A stretch of DNA of 64,000 nt from Deinococcus sp. AJ005 (GTDB lineage Bacteria > Deinococcota > Deinococci > Deinococcales > Deinococcaceae). Numbering within the stretch: the first letter of the stretch is position 1; each line of letters begins with the position of its first letter. The position numbers were made by a program, and so were the translations under genes. The notes beneath the pieces were generated by a model that had not been told where the DNA came from, made no database searches, and was given only the letters and a program-made list of their open reading frames with translations. This document shows positions 1 to 10,211 of the stretch, in pieces. The stretch spans positions 1,817,001 to 1,881,000 of the forward strand of contig NZ_CP044990.1 of assembly GCF_009017495.1 (NCBI RefSeq), read 5' to 3'.

Positions 1-560
1 CCTCTCTGCAAGCTCACATCCACTCTCATTTCTGAGTAGACTGATTTATCGGACTCTGTGGTACTGCATTTAACCTTACCAATGATTCTCAGTGGTTTAT
101 CACTGTACATCATGGTCAGATTCACCAGATCGTCTTTTGAGCCTTGATCCGTCGTATTCACCACAGCAGACGGACCGAATTCAATAAATCCGTCTTTTGT
201 TCTGGCACGGAGAATGGAATCAAAGCGGCCATATCTCAGATCGATCTGAGCGGCAGAAAATGTCAATTTGCCGCTCACTGGTTTGCAGCCGAGGGTAAAA
301 TACTCTTCAGCCGGAAGGAAGTCATACTCGTAGTTTGGGACGGGATCGCCAAGTAAGACAGTGAACTTGCCGTCTGCACCCACGGTGTTGAAAGACAGGC
401 CAACATGCGGAACGTCGGTGATGACCTGCACTGGGCCACGATTCCAACCCTTGAGCTGAAGGGTGACGCTGGGTGCTGCCGAGGCGAAGGCCGCGAGGTT
501 CAGGACGGAAAGCACAAGGAAAACCTTGTTCCGCTTCAACACTCGCGTTCTTCTGCTCAC
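1..560 (-). CDS. Secreted protein of unknown function, partial
   Basis: This frame runs off the left edge of the window, so the C-terminus is missing. The chosen GTG start at 560 overlaps the sufC stop as GTGA, which suggests translational coupling; GTG 542 and TTG 539 are in-frame alternatives. The N-terminus has basic residues ([10 protein letters not shown]), a hydrophobic stretch and an ASA-AP signal peptidase I type site, so export is likely. The mature part begins as a beta-rich domain ([15 protein letters not shown]) and continues without a stop for about 160 residues. I recognise no family. It was found by reading through non-ATG starts. Confidence 0.7.
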   Translation of the reverse strand, partial: MSRRTRVLKRNKVFLVLSVLNLAAFASAAPSVTLQLKGWNRGPVQVITDVPHVGLSFNTVGADGKFTVLLGDPVPNYEYDFLPAEEYFTLGCKPVSGKLTFSAAQIDLRYGRFDSILRARTKDGFIEFGPSAVVNTTDQGSKDDLVNLTMMYSDKPLRIIGKVKCSTTESDKSVYSEMRVDVSLQR

Positions 561-1327
561 GCCGTTGCCAGTTCCTTGACCCAGTCGTAGCCCTGTGCGT
601 CAAGCTTCTTGGCCAGTTCGGGGCCGCCGCTCTGCACCACTTTGCCGTCCACAATGATATGGACCTTATCCGGCACGATGTAATCCAGCAGGCGCTGGTA
701 GTGAGTGATGATCAGGCCACCGAGGTTCTCGCCGCGCATGGAGTTGACGCCATTGGCAACCACCTTCAGAGCGTCCACGTCCAGACCCGAATCGGTCTCG
801 TCCATGATGATGTAGGTAGGTTCCAGCATCAGCATTTGCAGAATCTCGTTGCGCTTCTTCTCGCCGCCGCTAAAGCCCGCGTTCAGATAGCGCTCGACGA
901 TGCTCTCGTCCCAGTCCAGGGTCTTGAGGGCCGCCAGCAACTTGCCGTAGAACTCGGTGAACGATACTTCCTCACCCTCTTCCTTGCGGGCCTGCATAGC
1001 AAGGCGCAGGAAGTTGGCAATGGTGACGCCGGGAATCTCGACGGGGTACTGGAAGGCCAGGAACAGGCCCATGCGGGCGCGTTCGTCGGGTTCCATTTCC
1101 AGGATGCTCACGCCGTCGACCAGAATGTCGCCCTCGGTGACGGTGTATTCGGGATCGCCCACCATGACTTTGGCCAGGGTGCTTTTGCCGTTGCCGTTCG
1201 GCCCCATCACGGCGTGCAGCTCGCCGCGCGGGATGATCAGGTCAATCCCCTTCAGGATGGGCAGATCGCCCACGGAGGCGTGCAGGTTACGGATCTCGAT
1301 CTGATACGGCTGTTCGGTCTGGGTCAT
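557..1327 (-). CDS. sufC: Fe-S cluster assembly ATPase SufC
   Basis: SufC is the cytoplasmic ABC-type ATPase of the SUF system; it works with SufB and SufD to build Fe-S clusters on the scaffold. The 256-residue protein has Walker [10 protein letters not shown] (about 42-50), the signature FSGGEKKR (152-159) and Walker [12 protein letters not shown] (173-183), all typical of SufC. The ATG at 1327 follows an AAGGAG ribosome site at good spacing; the frame stays open further upstream but without such a site. sufB and sufD are not in the window and may lie beyond the left edge. The gene has its own promoter with a Fur-like box. Confidence 0.96.
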   Translation of the reverse strand: MTQTEQPYQIEIRNLHASVGDLPILKGIDLIIPRGELHAVMGPNGNGKSTLAKVMVGDPEYTVTEGDILVDGVSILEMEPDERARMGLFLAFQYPVEIPGVTIANFLRLAMQARKEEGEEVSFTEFYGKLLAALKTLDWDESIVERYLNAGFSGGEKKRNEILQMLMLEPTYIIMDETDSGLDVDALKVVANGVNSMRGENLGGLIITHYQRLLDYIVPDKVHIIVDGKVVQSGGPELAKKLDAQGYDWVKELATA

Positions 1328-1397
1328 ACTTGGCTCCTTGTCAGAACGTTCTCTTGGCTGGCGGACCCGTATGCAGAAAAGCTGGTGGTCCGCTTCT

Positions 1398-1452
1398 TGA
1401 GAATGATTCCTACTTACCATGCCATTTTAGCCGCTTGGGCCATTAAAGTCGA
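1398..1452 (-). promoter_or_regulatory. sufC promoter with Fur-like box
   Basis: On the minus strand, -35 TCGACT (1452-1447), a 17-nt spacer and -10 TAAAAT (1429-1424) make a good sigma-70-type promoter. Just downstream, at 1398-1412, TGAGAATGATTCCTA matches the Fur 7-1-7 pattern TGATAATnATTATCA at 10 of 14 positions. A repressor here would cover the start of transcription. Iron control of suf genes is known in many bacteria; the identity of the regulator here is inferred. Confidence 0.5.
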
Positions 1453-1645
1453 GTGCATTGGTGTGGATTGATGGACGGTGAGGATGAGCAGTGAGGCGAG
1501 TGTCCATCTCAGCGAGACCCACTGCCTCTGCTGGGCGGAAAGTGCCTCTGGGTAGCCCCCCACTCCGCTTACTCCCCTGAGCGGGTAAGACAATTCACCC
1601 CTGTTTTCATGCTTGTCACGCGCCCGCGTGCTACCCGTGTAGACA

Positions 1646-2569
1646 ATGAATGTCCTTGATCTCATCCGCGCCGCTGGCCCACTGCTGTGGGTTCTGATTG
1701 CCCTGTCCTTATACGTCGTGTACCTGAGCGTGGCGCGGGCACAGGCCTTGTCCCGGCTGGGGCGCAATGCCGACGCGTTAATCGAGCGGGCGCGGGCCAT
1801 CACGGCGGAAAGTGGCCCGGCGGCGGCGCTGGCCGAGGTGGACCGGGCCGGACAGTCCTCGCCGGCCATCAACGTGCTGCGGGCCGGGCTGGGCCGCGCA
1901 GACCGGGGGGTAGACGCCGCCGGAGCCGCCATGCAGTCCGCCCTACTGGCCGAGGACACGCGGCTGTACGCGGGTCTGAGTGCGCTGGGCACCGCCGCGC
2001 AGATCGCGCCATTGCTGGGGCTGCTGGGGACGGTGATCGGCATGGTGCGCTCGTTCCTGGTGTTCAGCTCCACTGCCGCGCCCACGCCCGCGCAACTGGC
2101 CACCGGCATCAGCGAGGCGCTGGTGAACACGGCGGGTGGTCTGATCGTGGCGATCATCGCCTATGTGGCCCGCAACGCCCTGAAGGCCCGCGCAGACCGC
2201 ATCGCCGTGGCCGCCGAACGGGTGCGCGAGGACCTGCCCGGCTGGCTGGCCCGTCCCGAGAGCCGCCCACGCCCCGAGCGCCAGACAGCCAGAGAACAGA
2301 ATTACACAGAGCAGAATTACGCCGAACAGGACTACCGAGATCAAAACTACAGGGATCAGGGCTATGGAAATCAGGGCCAGCGGGGCCAGGAACGCGGCGC
2401 ACAATCACAGAGCGGGCCCGTTCCGGTGCTGGCCTTCAACTTCGACGAGGCCCGTGACAATGCAGGAACCATCAGCAGCGGGCCGAACAACACTGGCATC
2501 TTCCGCACCACGACGCCTGCCAAAACCGCCCCGGCCCCGCGCGGCGACGGCGAGGGCAGAAACCGATGA
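1646..2569 (+). CDS. TolQ/ExbB-type proton channel protein
   Basis: This protein belongs to the MotA/TolQ/ExbB family of inner-membrane proton-channel subunits that energise a TonB- or TolA-like transducer. The 307 residues show three membrane segments (about 8-28, 115-138 and 152-178); the second and third carry the family pattern APLLGLLGTVIGM and NTAGGLIVAIIAY. After residue 210 there is an unusual hydrophilic tail with five or more [ED]Q-x-Y units (216-245). The next gene overlaps by ATGA and encodes the TolR/ExbD partner. I see no Shine-Dalgarno site at the ATG. TolQ and ExbB cannot be separated by eye. Confidence 0.88.
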   Translation: MNVLDLIRAAGPLLWVLIALSLYVVYLSVARAQALSRLGRNADALIERARAITAESGPAAALAEVDRAGQSSPAINVLRAGLGRADRGVDAAGAAMQSALLAEDTRLYAGLSALGTAAQIAPLLGLLGTVIGMVRSFLVFSSTAAPTPAQLATGISEALVNTAGGLIVAIIAYVARNALKARADRIAVAAERVREDLPGWLARPESRPRPERQTAREQNYTEQNYAEQDYRDQNYRDQGYGNQGQRGQERGAQSQSGPVPVLAFNFDEARDNAGTISSGPNNTGIFRTTTPAKTAPAPRGDGEGRNR

Positions 2570-2985
2570 CCCGAGCCCCTACCCGCCGCCGGATGCGCGA
2601 CAGCGGCGACGGCGTGACCTTCGACTTCGCGCCGATGGTGGACGTGGTGCTGCTGCTGCTGATCTTCTTCTTTTTGACCAGCAGCCTGGGCGCACGCCAG
2701 AACGCGCTGCCACTGGACCTACCGCGCGCCAGCACCACCGTGCAGGAAACGCCCGCCCTGCCCATCGTGAGCGTGGACCGCGCCGGAAAGCTATTTCTGA
2801 ATGGGCAGGCCACCACCCTGACCAAATTGAGTGGGCAGCTCAAGCCGCTGCTGGCAACCTCGGGCGGCGTGGTGGGCCTGCGTGCAGACGAACGCGGCAG
2901 TTACGGCACGGTGGTCCGCGTGATGGACGTGATCAAGAAGGCAGGCGGCGAACGTCTGGCGCTGGGAACGAGGCCCAGCCAGTGA
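2566..2985 (+). CDS. TolR/ExbD-type channel partner
   Basis: This is the small TolR/ExbD subunit that pairs with the upstream TolQ/ExbB protein to convert proton flow into motion of a periplasmic transducer. The 139-residue protein has a short basic cytoplasmic head, one membrane helix (about 20-41) with the essential family aspartate in PMVDVVLLLL (D26), and a periplasmic domain of about 95 residues with the usual alternating beta/alpha pattern. It overlaps the preceding gene by ATGA, and the next gene begins 1 nt after its stop. Its start is fixed by that overlap. Confidence 0.9.
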   Translation: MTRAPTRRRMRDSGDGVTFDFAPMVDVVLLLLIFFFLTSSLGARQNALPLDLPRASTTVQETPALPIVSVDRAGKLFLNGQATTLTKLSGQLKPLLATSGGVVGLRADERGSYGTVVRVMDVIKKAGGERLALGTRPSQ

Positions 2986-2986
2986 G

Positions 2987-5131
2987 ATGACCACCTTCCC
3001 GCCCACTCCCGGCCCGCAGCCAGCCCCCGAGGGACGCGAGCGCTTTCGCGCGCTGGCCGCCACCATCGGCTTGCATGTGGTGGTCTTCTCCGGCCTGCTG
3101 CTGCTGCGTCCCGCCGCGCCGGACCCACTCCAGGCCACCCCGGACCCGCTGCGGACGCCGCTGGAAGTGGTCACGCTGGCCCCCGCGCCGGAGCCTTTGC
3201 CTGTGCAGACCACTGCGCCGTTGACACCGAAACCCGCCCTCCCGAAACCAGTACCGCCCCGGCCCGTCACCGCCCGGCCCGCCACACCGCCGAAGCCGAC
3301 GCCTACTCCGGCCAGACCAGCCCCTAGGCCCGCAGCAGTGCCCACGCCGGAGCCTGAGGTCAAGGCGACGCCAGCACCCACACCGCAACCTGTCCCTGCT
3401 CCCACCCCAACGCCCGCTGCCCAGCCCAGGCCGCAGCCCTCGCCGCCCTCCGCCCAGGTCAAAGCGCCCTCACCTGCGCCGACGCCCAAGCCCGCCGAAG
3501 CGCCCGCCGCGACGCCCAGGCCCACGCAACCGGCAGCGGCTCCGGTGGCCCAGACTCCAGCACAGACGTCCGCGCCAGTCCAACCCACACCCGCTGAACC
3601 TACACCCGTGACCCAACCGACATCCGCGACGCCTGCCCCGGCGCGAACGGCGGCCACTACGCCCGCAACGCCCTCGCCGCAGCCCGCGCCCGAGATCGCC
3701 CCGGAGCGGGTCACGACGCCGCAGGTGGGCAGCGTGGAACCCCAGCCACGCACAGCAGCCCCGGAGACGCCCGCCGAACCCGTGCGGGCCGTTCCTGCCG
3801 CGCCAGCCCCGCAACCGGAAGCTGTGACCGCCCTGCCCCGCCGCGAGGACACCGCCCAGGCTGCACCCACTGCCACCACTCCCGCCGCCAGCGCCCCCGC
3901 CAGAGAGCAGGCCAGCACTCCAGAAAGCGTGACCACGGCGCGTCCAGACGCCCAGACTCCAGCCACATCCACCCCCATAGAGGCCGCGCCAGCCTCCAGC
4001 CGCAGCGCCAGCAACGAGCCGGCGGCGGCCATTCCGGCCCGCCCGCAGGCCAGCAGTCCTGCCCAGGCCACTGCGCCCACGGCCCCCGTGACCGCCCGCG
4101 AGACGCCCATTCCGGTGGCCCCCAGCGCCGAAGCAGGACGGGCAGGCAGCGCGGCGAACACTTCAGGTGCCGACACGTCTGCCCCGGTGGCCGCGCGGCC
4201 CAGCCGAACCCCTATTCCGGCAGCTCCTGCCACGCAGACCGAGGCGGGACGGGGGGCCACAGCCCCGAATGCACAGGGCAGCGCTCCCGTTGCCGCCACG
4301 CCCGCCCGTACTCCGGCAGCGGCAGGCCCTGCGCCTGCCGCACAAGCCAGCGGCAGCGGCGCGGCAGGCAGCACTGCGGCCAGTAATCCGGCCAGTGCCC
4401 GCCCCGCCGAGGGCAGCGGCACTGGAACCACCAGCGCGTCCGGCAGCCCTGCCGAAGCGCCCTCACGGGGAACGGCAGGCAGCGATGGAGCCACCCCCGG
4501 CGCACCCGCCGCAGCCCGCGAGTCGGCGACGGGCACAGGCAGCGGCACAGGGGGCAGCCCTGACACCGGCACCCCTGCCAGCGGACGCGGCGCAGGCACA
4601 GGTCAGCCCGGCTCCGGTCAGGCAGGCAGCGCCCAGGGCGGGTCAGGCACGGCTCCGGCGGCCTCACGCGCGGGGGCGGCAGGGGGAAGTGCGGGCCTTC
4701 CCGCAGGCGGCGCGGGCGAGGACGGAGGCGTCACGGCCCGCGCAGGTGGTGGGGGCGGCGGCACCGGGGGCAGCGAGGACCGCCTGCTGAACTGCACAGT
4801 GGTGGTGGATGTGCGCGGTTTTCCCACGTTCCAGCGCGCCCAGTCCAGCTTCGTGTTCGCGCAGGGCGGAGGCCAGCTCTGGCCCGACGCGGCCCTGATC
4901 CAGGGGGTCAGCAGCCAACTGGTGCAGGAGGGCAGCCTCCAGACCTACATCACCAGCGAGGGCCAGATCGGCGACTTTAAGAACGTCACCCGCGTCAAGG
5001 CGCAGGCAGTGCAGGCCACCAAATTTGCCCCCAGCAGCAATTACATCACCGACGCCGTGCTGTCCGCTGCCGCCGCCGCCCAGTTCCGTTCGGCGGGAAA
5101 GGCGTGCCGGGTGGTGTACTTCAAGGATTGA
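2987..5131 (+). CDS. TonB/TolA-like energy transducer, Pro/Ala-rich
   Basis: A 714-residue protein with a short cytoplasmic N-terminus, one membrane helix (about 22-41, LAATIGLHVVVFSGLLLL), a very long Pro/Ala/Thr-rich then Gly/Ser/Ala-rich linker (about 42-590), and a compact C-terminal domain of about 118 residues with two cysteines (LLNC and GKAC). This is the architecture of TonB/TolA transducers, and the upstream TolQR-like genes are its expected motor. The linker is several times longer than in E. coli TonB, as if spanning a thick envelope. The DNA of the linker also creates a long open frame on the opposite strand, which I regard as an artefact. The outer-membrane partner is unknown. 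Confidence 0.75.
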   Translation: MTTFPPTPGPQPAPEGRERFRALAATIGLHVVVFSGLLLLRPAAPDPLQATPDPLRTPLEVVTLAPAPEPLPVQTTAPLTPKPALPKPVPPRPVTARPATPPKPTPTPARPAPRPAAVPTPEPEVKATPAPTPQPVPAPTPTPAAQPRPQPSPPSAQVKAPSPAPTPKPAEAPAATPRPTQPAAAPVAQTPAQTSAPVQPTPAEPTPVTQPTSATPAPARTAATTPATPSPQPAPEIAPERVTTPQVGSVEPQPRTAAPETPAEPVRAVPAAPAPQPEAVTALPRREDTAQAAPTATTPAASAPAREQASTPESVTTARPDAQTPATSTPIEAAPASSRSASNEPAAAIPARPQASSPAQATAPTAPVTARETPIPVAPSAEAGRAGSAANTSGADTSAPVAARPSRTPIPAAPATQTEAGRGATAPNAQGSAPVAATPARTPAAAGPAPAAQASGSGAAGSTAASNPASARPAEGSGTGTTSASGSPAEAPSRGTAGSDGATPGAPAAARESATGTGSGTGGSPDTGTPASGRGAGTGQPGSGQAGSAQGGSGTAPAASRAGAAGGSAGLPAGGAGEDGGVTARAGGGGGGTGGSEDRLLNCTVVVDVRGFPTFQRAQSSFVFAQGGGQLWPDAALIQGVSSQLVQEGSLQTYITSEGQIGDFKNVTRVKAQAVQATKFAPSSNYITDAVLSAAAAAQFRSAGKACRVVYFKD

Positions 5132-5215
5132 AGACCACAGCAAAAGACACTTTCCCCACCCTGAACGCCAGAAATCAGTTTCCCGTCAACCACAAGTCTC
5201 TAAATGGAGTGCAGT

Positions 5216-5989
5216 ATGCGTAAACCCACCCAATTGATGGCCCTCTTGACCCTCGTCCCCCTGCTGTCCGGCCCAGCGCTGGCCTGGGTGCCGCAACTGG
5301 ATGAAACCGTCGCCAAGAACGTGATCGACGGCGCGTATGGCCGCCGCGCCCTGGTTCCCACCTTTCTGACGGTGGACCTGGGTGTCAAGGACGGTCAGTT
5401 CGTCGCCGGGCCACAGGCCGTGACGGCCTTCGCAGGCGGAGCGGCGTGCGTGGACGGCTGGCTGGCTGCGCCCACCGACTACTCGGCTGGCAGCCGTCCC
5501 GCCGCGCTGACCATCAGCGGACAGGCCGATCAACTGTTCTTCCAGGCCCAGGACGCCCGCGATTCCTTCAAGAACCTGAGCGCCGCGGACGCACTGACCG
5601 GGGACTACGCCAGCAAGAGGCTCGACAACGGAGAACTGCGGGTGGACATCAACGTGCGTGGCCTGCCCACTGAACAGGCCCGCAACGCCTATCTGGTTCG
5701 CATGAAGGGCAAGGACGGCAAGCTGGTGGCCCCGGTCCGCTCCACCTACGTCAACGACTTCAAGCCGGTGGACGCTGGCCAGCCTGCCCCCGCACCCGCG
5801 ACGACCGCTACCGCCACCACTACCCCTGCGACAACCGCCACAGGCCCGTATCAGGGCACGCTGGTCTACTACTTTGAACCCCTCAAGGCCGGACTGGCGG
5901 CGGGGGCCAAGATGGACCTGCTGATCAAGACCGAGGCCGACAGCGACTGCGCCTACAGCGTGGTGGTGGACCTGAGCAAGTTCCAGTAG
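5216..5989 (+). CDS. Secreted protein of unknown function
   Basis: A 257-residue protein with a clear signal peptide (MRKPTQ, hydrophobic core, cleavage after PALA before WVPQL). The ATG at 5216 is preferred over the in-frame ATG at 5204 because GGAG lies 6-7 nt before it and the signal peptide then has normal length. The mature part has one Ala/Thr/Pro-rich stretch (about residues 185-205) dividing it into two parts. It lies 84 nt after the TonB-like gene and may belong to the same transcript; a terminator follows. I recognise no family. A periplasmic or cell-surface role is inferred from export and context only. Confidence 0.75.
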   Translation: MRKPTQLMALLTLVPLLSGPALAWVPQLDETVAKNVIDGAYGRRALVPTFLTVDLGVKDGQFVAGPQAVTAFAGGAACVDGWLAAPTDYSAGSRPAALTISGQADQLFFQAQDARDSFKNLSAADALTGDYASKRLDNGELRVDINVRGLPTEQARNAYLVRMKGKDGKLVAPVRSTYVNDFKPVDAGQPAPAPATTATATTTPATTATGPYQGTLVYYFEPLKAGLAAGAKMDLLIKTEADSDCAYSVVVDLSKFQ

Positions 5990-6010
5990 AACGCAACCCG
6001 ATCTCTGCGC

Positions 6011-6042
6011 CTCCTCCCCAGCCGGGGGGAGGTTTTGCTTTT
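6011..6042 (+). terminator. Intrinsic terminator after secreted protein gene
   Basis: CCTCCCC (6013-6019) pairs with GGGGGAGG (6025-6032) around a short loop and is followed by TTTTGCTTTT. It closes the TolQ/TolR/TonB-like operon or its last gene. Confidence 0.75.
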
Positions 6043-6083
6043 GATGGCCGCCATTGACCCCAGCACCCTCTACACTCCCAGGT

Positions 6084-6860
6084 GTGCCAACCTTTCCCCT
6101 TCTGGCCGTGGACATCGGCAACACCAGCACCGTGCTGGGCCTCGCCGACGAGACGAGAACCCTGACCCACACCTGGCGCGTGCGGACCAACCGCGACGCC
6201 CTGCCCGACGATCTGGCGCTGCAACTGCACGGTCTGTTCTCGGTGGCCGGGGCGCAGGTGCCGCGCTCGGCGATCCTCAGCAGCGTGGCCCCCCCGGTGG
6301 GCGAAAATTACGCGCTGGCCCTGGAGCGGCATTACGGCGTGCAGGCGTTCAGTATCTCGGCCCTGAACCTGCCCGACGTGACGGTGGAACTGGACACCCC
6401 CGACGCAGTGGGCGCAGACCGCCTGTGCAACCTGTTCGGCGCAGAGAAGTACATGGACGGTCACGAATATGCCGTGGTGGTGGACTTCGGCACCAGCACC
6501 AACTTCGATGTGATCGGGCGGGGGCGGCGTTTTATCGGCGGCATTCTGGCAACGGGGGCGCAGGTCAGCGCCGACGCCCTGTTCGCCCGCGCCGCCAAAC
6601 TGCCGCGCATTACGCTGGAAGCCCCGGCCAGCGCCATCGGCAAGAATACCGTCCACGCCCTGCAATCCGGTCTGGTCTTCGGCTACGCAGAGATGGTGGA
6701 CGGCCTGCTGCGCCGGATTCGCGCCGAACTCCCGGCCCCCGCCGTCGCCATCGCCACCGGGGGCTTTGCCCGCACCGTGGAAGGCATCTGCCGCGAGATC
6801 GAGTATTACGACGACACCCTGACCCTGCGCGGTCTGGTGGAGGTGTGGGCGAGCCGCTGA
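6084..6860 (+). CDS. coaX: Type III pantothenate kinase
   Basis: CoaX phosphorylates pantothenate, the first step of coenzyme A synthesis. The protein (258 aa) has the ASKHA-fold phosphate motif DIGNTSTVLG near the N-terminus, the pantothenate-site motif GADRLCN, and DFGTSTNFDV, all typical of type III enzymes. The frame also allows a TTG start at 6054, but the GTG at 6084 sits 7 nt after TACACT (6071-6076), a -10 element, which points to a leaderless mRNA beginning MPTFPLLAVDIGNT. It stands alone between a terminator and the next leaderless gene. Confidence 0.93.
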   Translation: MPTFPLLAVDIGNTSTVLGLADETRTLTHTWRVRTNRDALPDDLALQLHGLFSVAGAQVPRSAILSSVAPPVGENYALALERHYGVQAFSISALNLPDVTVELDTPDAVGADRLCNLFGAEKYMDGHEYAVVVDFGTSTNFDVIGRGRRFIGGILATGAQVSADALFARAAKLPRITLEAPASAIGKNTVHALQSGLVFGYAEMVDGLLRRIRAELPAPAVAIATGGFARTVEGICREIEYYDDTLTLRGLVEVWASR

Positions 6861-6918
6861 GGCTGTCTTCGGGGTGGGTACGCGCCATCCGATACGAATT
6901 TCGCATTACCCTGACCCC

Positions 6919-7845
6919 ATGACCCACGCCCTCGACACTGCCCCGGACCGCATCATCAGCCTGCTGCCCAGCGCCACCGACCTGCTGTTCGATCTGGGAC
7001 TGGGTGAACGGCTGGCCGGGGTCAGCCACTCGTGTGACCATCCGGGGGCGGCAGGACTGCCCGTGCTGACGCGCTCTATCGTGGATTCCAGCGCGTCTCA
7101 GGCAGAAATTGACCGCGCCGTGAGCGAGGCCATGCGCGCGGGGCTGGCCCTGTACAGCGTGGATGGCGAATTGCTGGACGCCATCCAGCCCGGTCTGGTG
7201 GTCACGCAGGGCGTCTGCGAGGTCTGCGCGGTCACGCCGGGGACGATTGAGGCGGCGGTGCGTTACCTCCCTGGTTGCCTGCCTGCCGCCAACGTCCTGA
7301 GTCTGGAGGGCCGCAGCGTGGCCGGGATTCTGGACGATTTACGGGCTTTGGCGAAAGCTGCCGGGGTGGCGAACCTCGGAGAAAAACTGGCGGCCAACGC
7401 TCGGACCCGCTGGGACGCCATCCAGCCCGTCCAGACTGCGCCCCGCGTGATGACGCTGGAGTGGGTGGACCCCCCCTTCTACGGCGGCCACTGGGTTCCC
7501 GAACAGGTGGAGCGGGCGGGCGGCGTCAACGTGCTGGGCGCGGCGGGAACGGACAGCGGACGTGCTAGTTGGGAAGAAATCGCCGCCCTTGACCCCGACG
7601 TGATCGTGGTGATGTGTTGTGGCTACGGCCTGGAGAAGAACGCAGAATTTGCCCGCGAACTGCTGGCGAAAACCGAATTGCAGGCGGTGCGCGACGGGCA
7701 ACTGTGGGCCGTGGACGCCAACGCCCATTTCTCCCGCCCGGCGCTGGGCGTGGTGCGCGGCGCGGAAGTGTTGGCCGAACTGCTGCGCGGGCGCGAATAT
7801 GTGGGCGAGAGCGTAAGACTGCTCAGCCAGCCAACCTCGGCCTGA
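6919..7845 (+). CDS. Cobalamin-type substrate-binding protein (BtuF-like)
   Basis: A 308-residue protein of the periplasmic-binding-protein class III fold (BtuF/FhuD-like): RIISLLPSATDLLFDLGLG opens the first lobe, and SWEEIAALDPDVIVVMCCGYG is the usual second-lobe motif. No signal peptide or lipobox is visible, and no permease or ATPase genes are nearby, so it may be a cytoplasmic corrinoid- or metal-complex-binding protein instead of a transporter part. The ATG at 6919 lies 6 nt after TACCCT (6907-6912), a leaderless arrangement; an upstream start at 6874 is possible but has no support. Confidence 0.8.
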   Translation: MTHALDTAPDRIISLLPSATDLLFDLGLGERLAGVSHSCDHPGAAGLPVLTRSIVDSSASQAEIDRAVSEAMRAGLALYSVDGELLDAIQPGLVVTQGVCEVCAVTPGTIEAAVRYLPGCLPAANVLSLEGRSVAGILDDLRALAKAAGVANLGEKLAANARTRWDAIQPVQTAPRVMTLEWVDPPFYGGHWVPEQVERAGGVNVLGAAGTDSGRASWEEIAALDPDVIVVMCCGYGLEKNAEFARELLAKTELQAVRDGQLWAVDANAHFSRPALGVVRGAEVLAELLRGREYVGESVRLLSQPTSA

Positions 7846-7846
7846 C

Positions 7847-8374
7847 CTACGCAAGCGCCTGAGCGTGGGCATCGGATACGCCCGTGTCCAACCGCAGCAA
7901 CGGCGCGTGAAGCTCCAGTGGTTCCCAGTTGGCGTTCTCGGGCAGTTTGTCGTGGACGCCAGAATGGTCAATAAAGGGACGCAGTTGCGACTCTACCCGC
8001 ACCGCATGACGGCGTTTCAACTCGGTCATGTCGGCAAAGCAGTGGATTTGCAGTATCTGAGCGTGGTGCTTCTCGGCAAGTGGGATAACGTTCTGCTCGC
8101 TCATCCCCGGGTAAAAATGGGTTTCCAGAATCAGGCTCTGCCGCGCCGTCAGGATGGCCTCGGCAGCCCGGAGCATCACGAAATAACCCGCCTTGCCCAT
8201 TTCACTGTGACGAGCGAGGCGCTCCTCTTCGGGCAACAGGTCCAGCAGGACTTGCTTGTAATCGTCCTTGGAGATGACTGGCAGGGCAAGCTCACGACCC
8301 AGAAACGCCGCCAGAGTTGTTTTCCCGGCGGCGGGCAGGCCCGTGATAACGATCAGAACAGGAGCCGTTTTCAA
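7847..8374 (-). CDS. P-loop kinase-like ATPase
   Basis: A 175-residue AAA_33/zeta-toxin-like P-loop protein with Walker A GLPAAGKTT (about 12-20), an acceptor-type motif SKDDYKQ, and ILETHFYPG as the Walker B region. Such proteins phosphorylate small molecules; the substrate here is not apparent. The TTG start at 8374 lies 3 nt after the pit stop codon, so it is probably the third gene of the DUF47-pit operon. No antitoxin-like partner is present, so a toxin role is unlikely. Confidence 0.7.
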   Translation of the reverse strand: MKTAPVLIVITGLPAAGKTTLAAFLGRELALPVISKDDYKQVLLDLLPEEERLARHSEMGKAGYFVMLRAAEAILTARQSLILETHFYPGMSEQNVIPLAEKHHAQILQIHCFADMTELKRRHAVRVESQLRPFIDHSGVHDKLPENANWEPLELHAPLLRLDTGVSDAHAQALA

Positions 8375-8377
8375 CCC

Positions 8378-9376
<999 letters not shown>

Positions 9377-9387
9377 AGGCAGCGGCT

Positions 9388-10026
<639 letters not shown>

Positions 10027-10042
10027 GACAAATCCTCCGTAT

Positions 10043-10070
10043 TGTCCTCCGTTATGTCATGGAATTGTCA
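10043..10070 (-). promoter_or_regulatory. Pho-box-like direct repeat before DUF47-pit
   Basis: On the plus strand, TGTCA occurs at 10055 and again at 10066, exactly 11 nt apart, with a weaker TGTCC at 10043. This matches the PhoB-type direct repeat TGTCA-N6-TGTCA. It lies 29-44 nt before the DUF47 start, where an activator replacing the -35 would bind; GACAAT is a possible -10. The binding protein is inferred. Confidence 0.45.
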
Positions 10071-10211
10071 GGCGCGGAAAACAGAGCGTGGTGGACGGCC
10101 AGATTTACCGCCTGCCCAGCTCCAATCACCGTGCTGGCAGGTGCGGACCGGATTGAGCACAGATGAATGCAGAGCAACAGTGTCACCCCGCCCGCCGCCG
10201 TACCCTGGGGC

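Noticed and set aside
473..1471. Plus-strand frame of 332 codons across sufC
   Set aside because: It lies antisense to an unmistakable sufC and has His/Gln/Val-rich shadow composition.
2791..4599. Long minus-strand frame of about 600 codons opposite the TonB-like gene
   Set aside because: It is Ala/Gly/Val-rich, mirrors the Pro/Ala linker codons of the real gene, and lacks a start site or family motifs; typical antisense frame in high-GC DNA.
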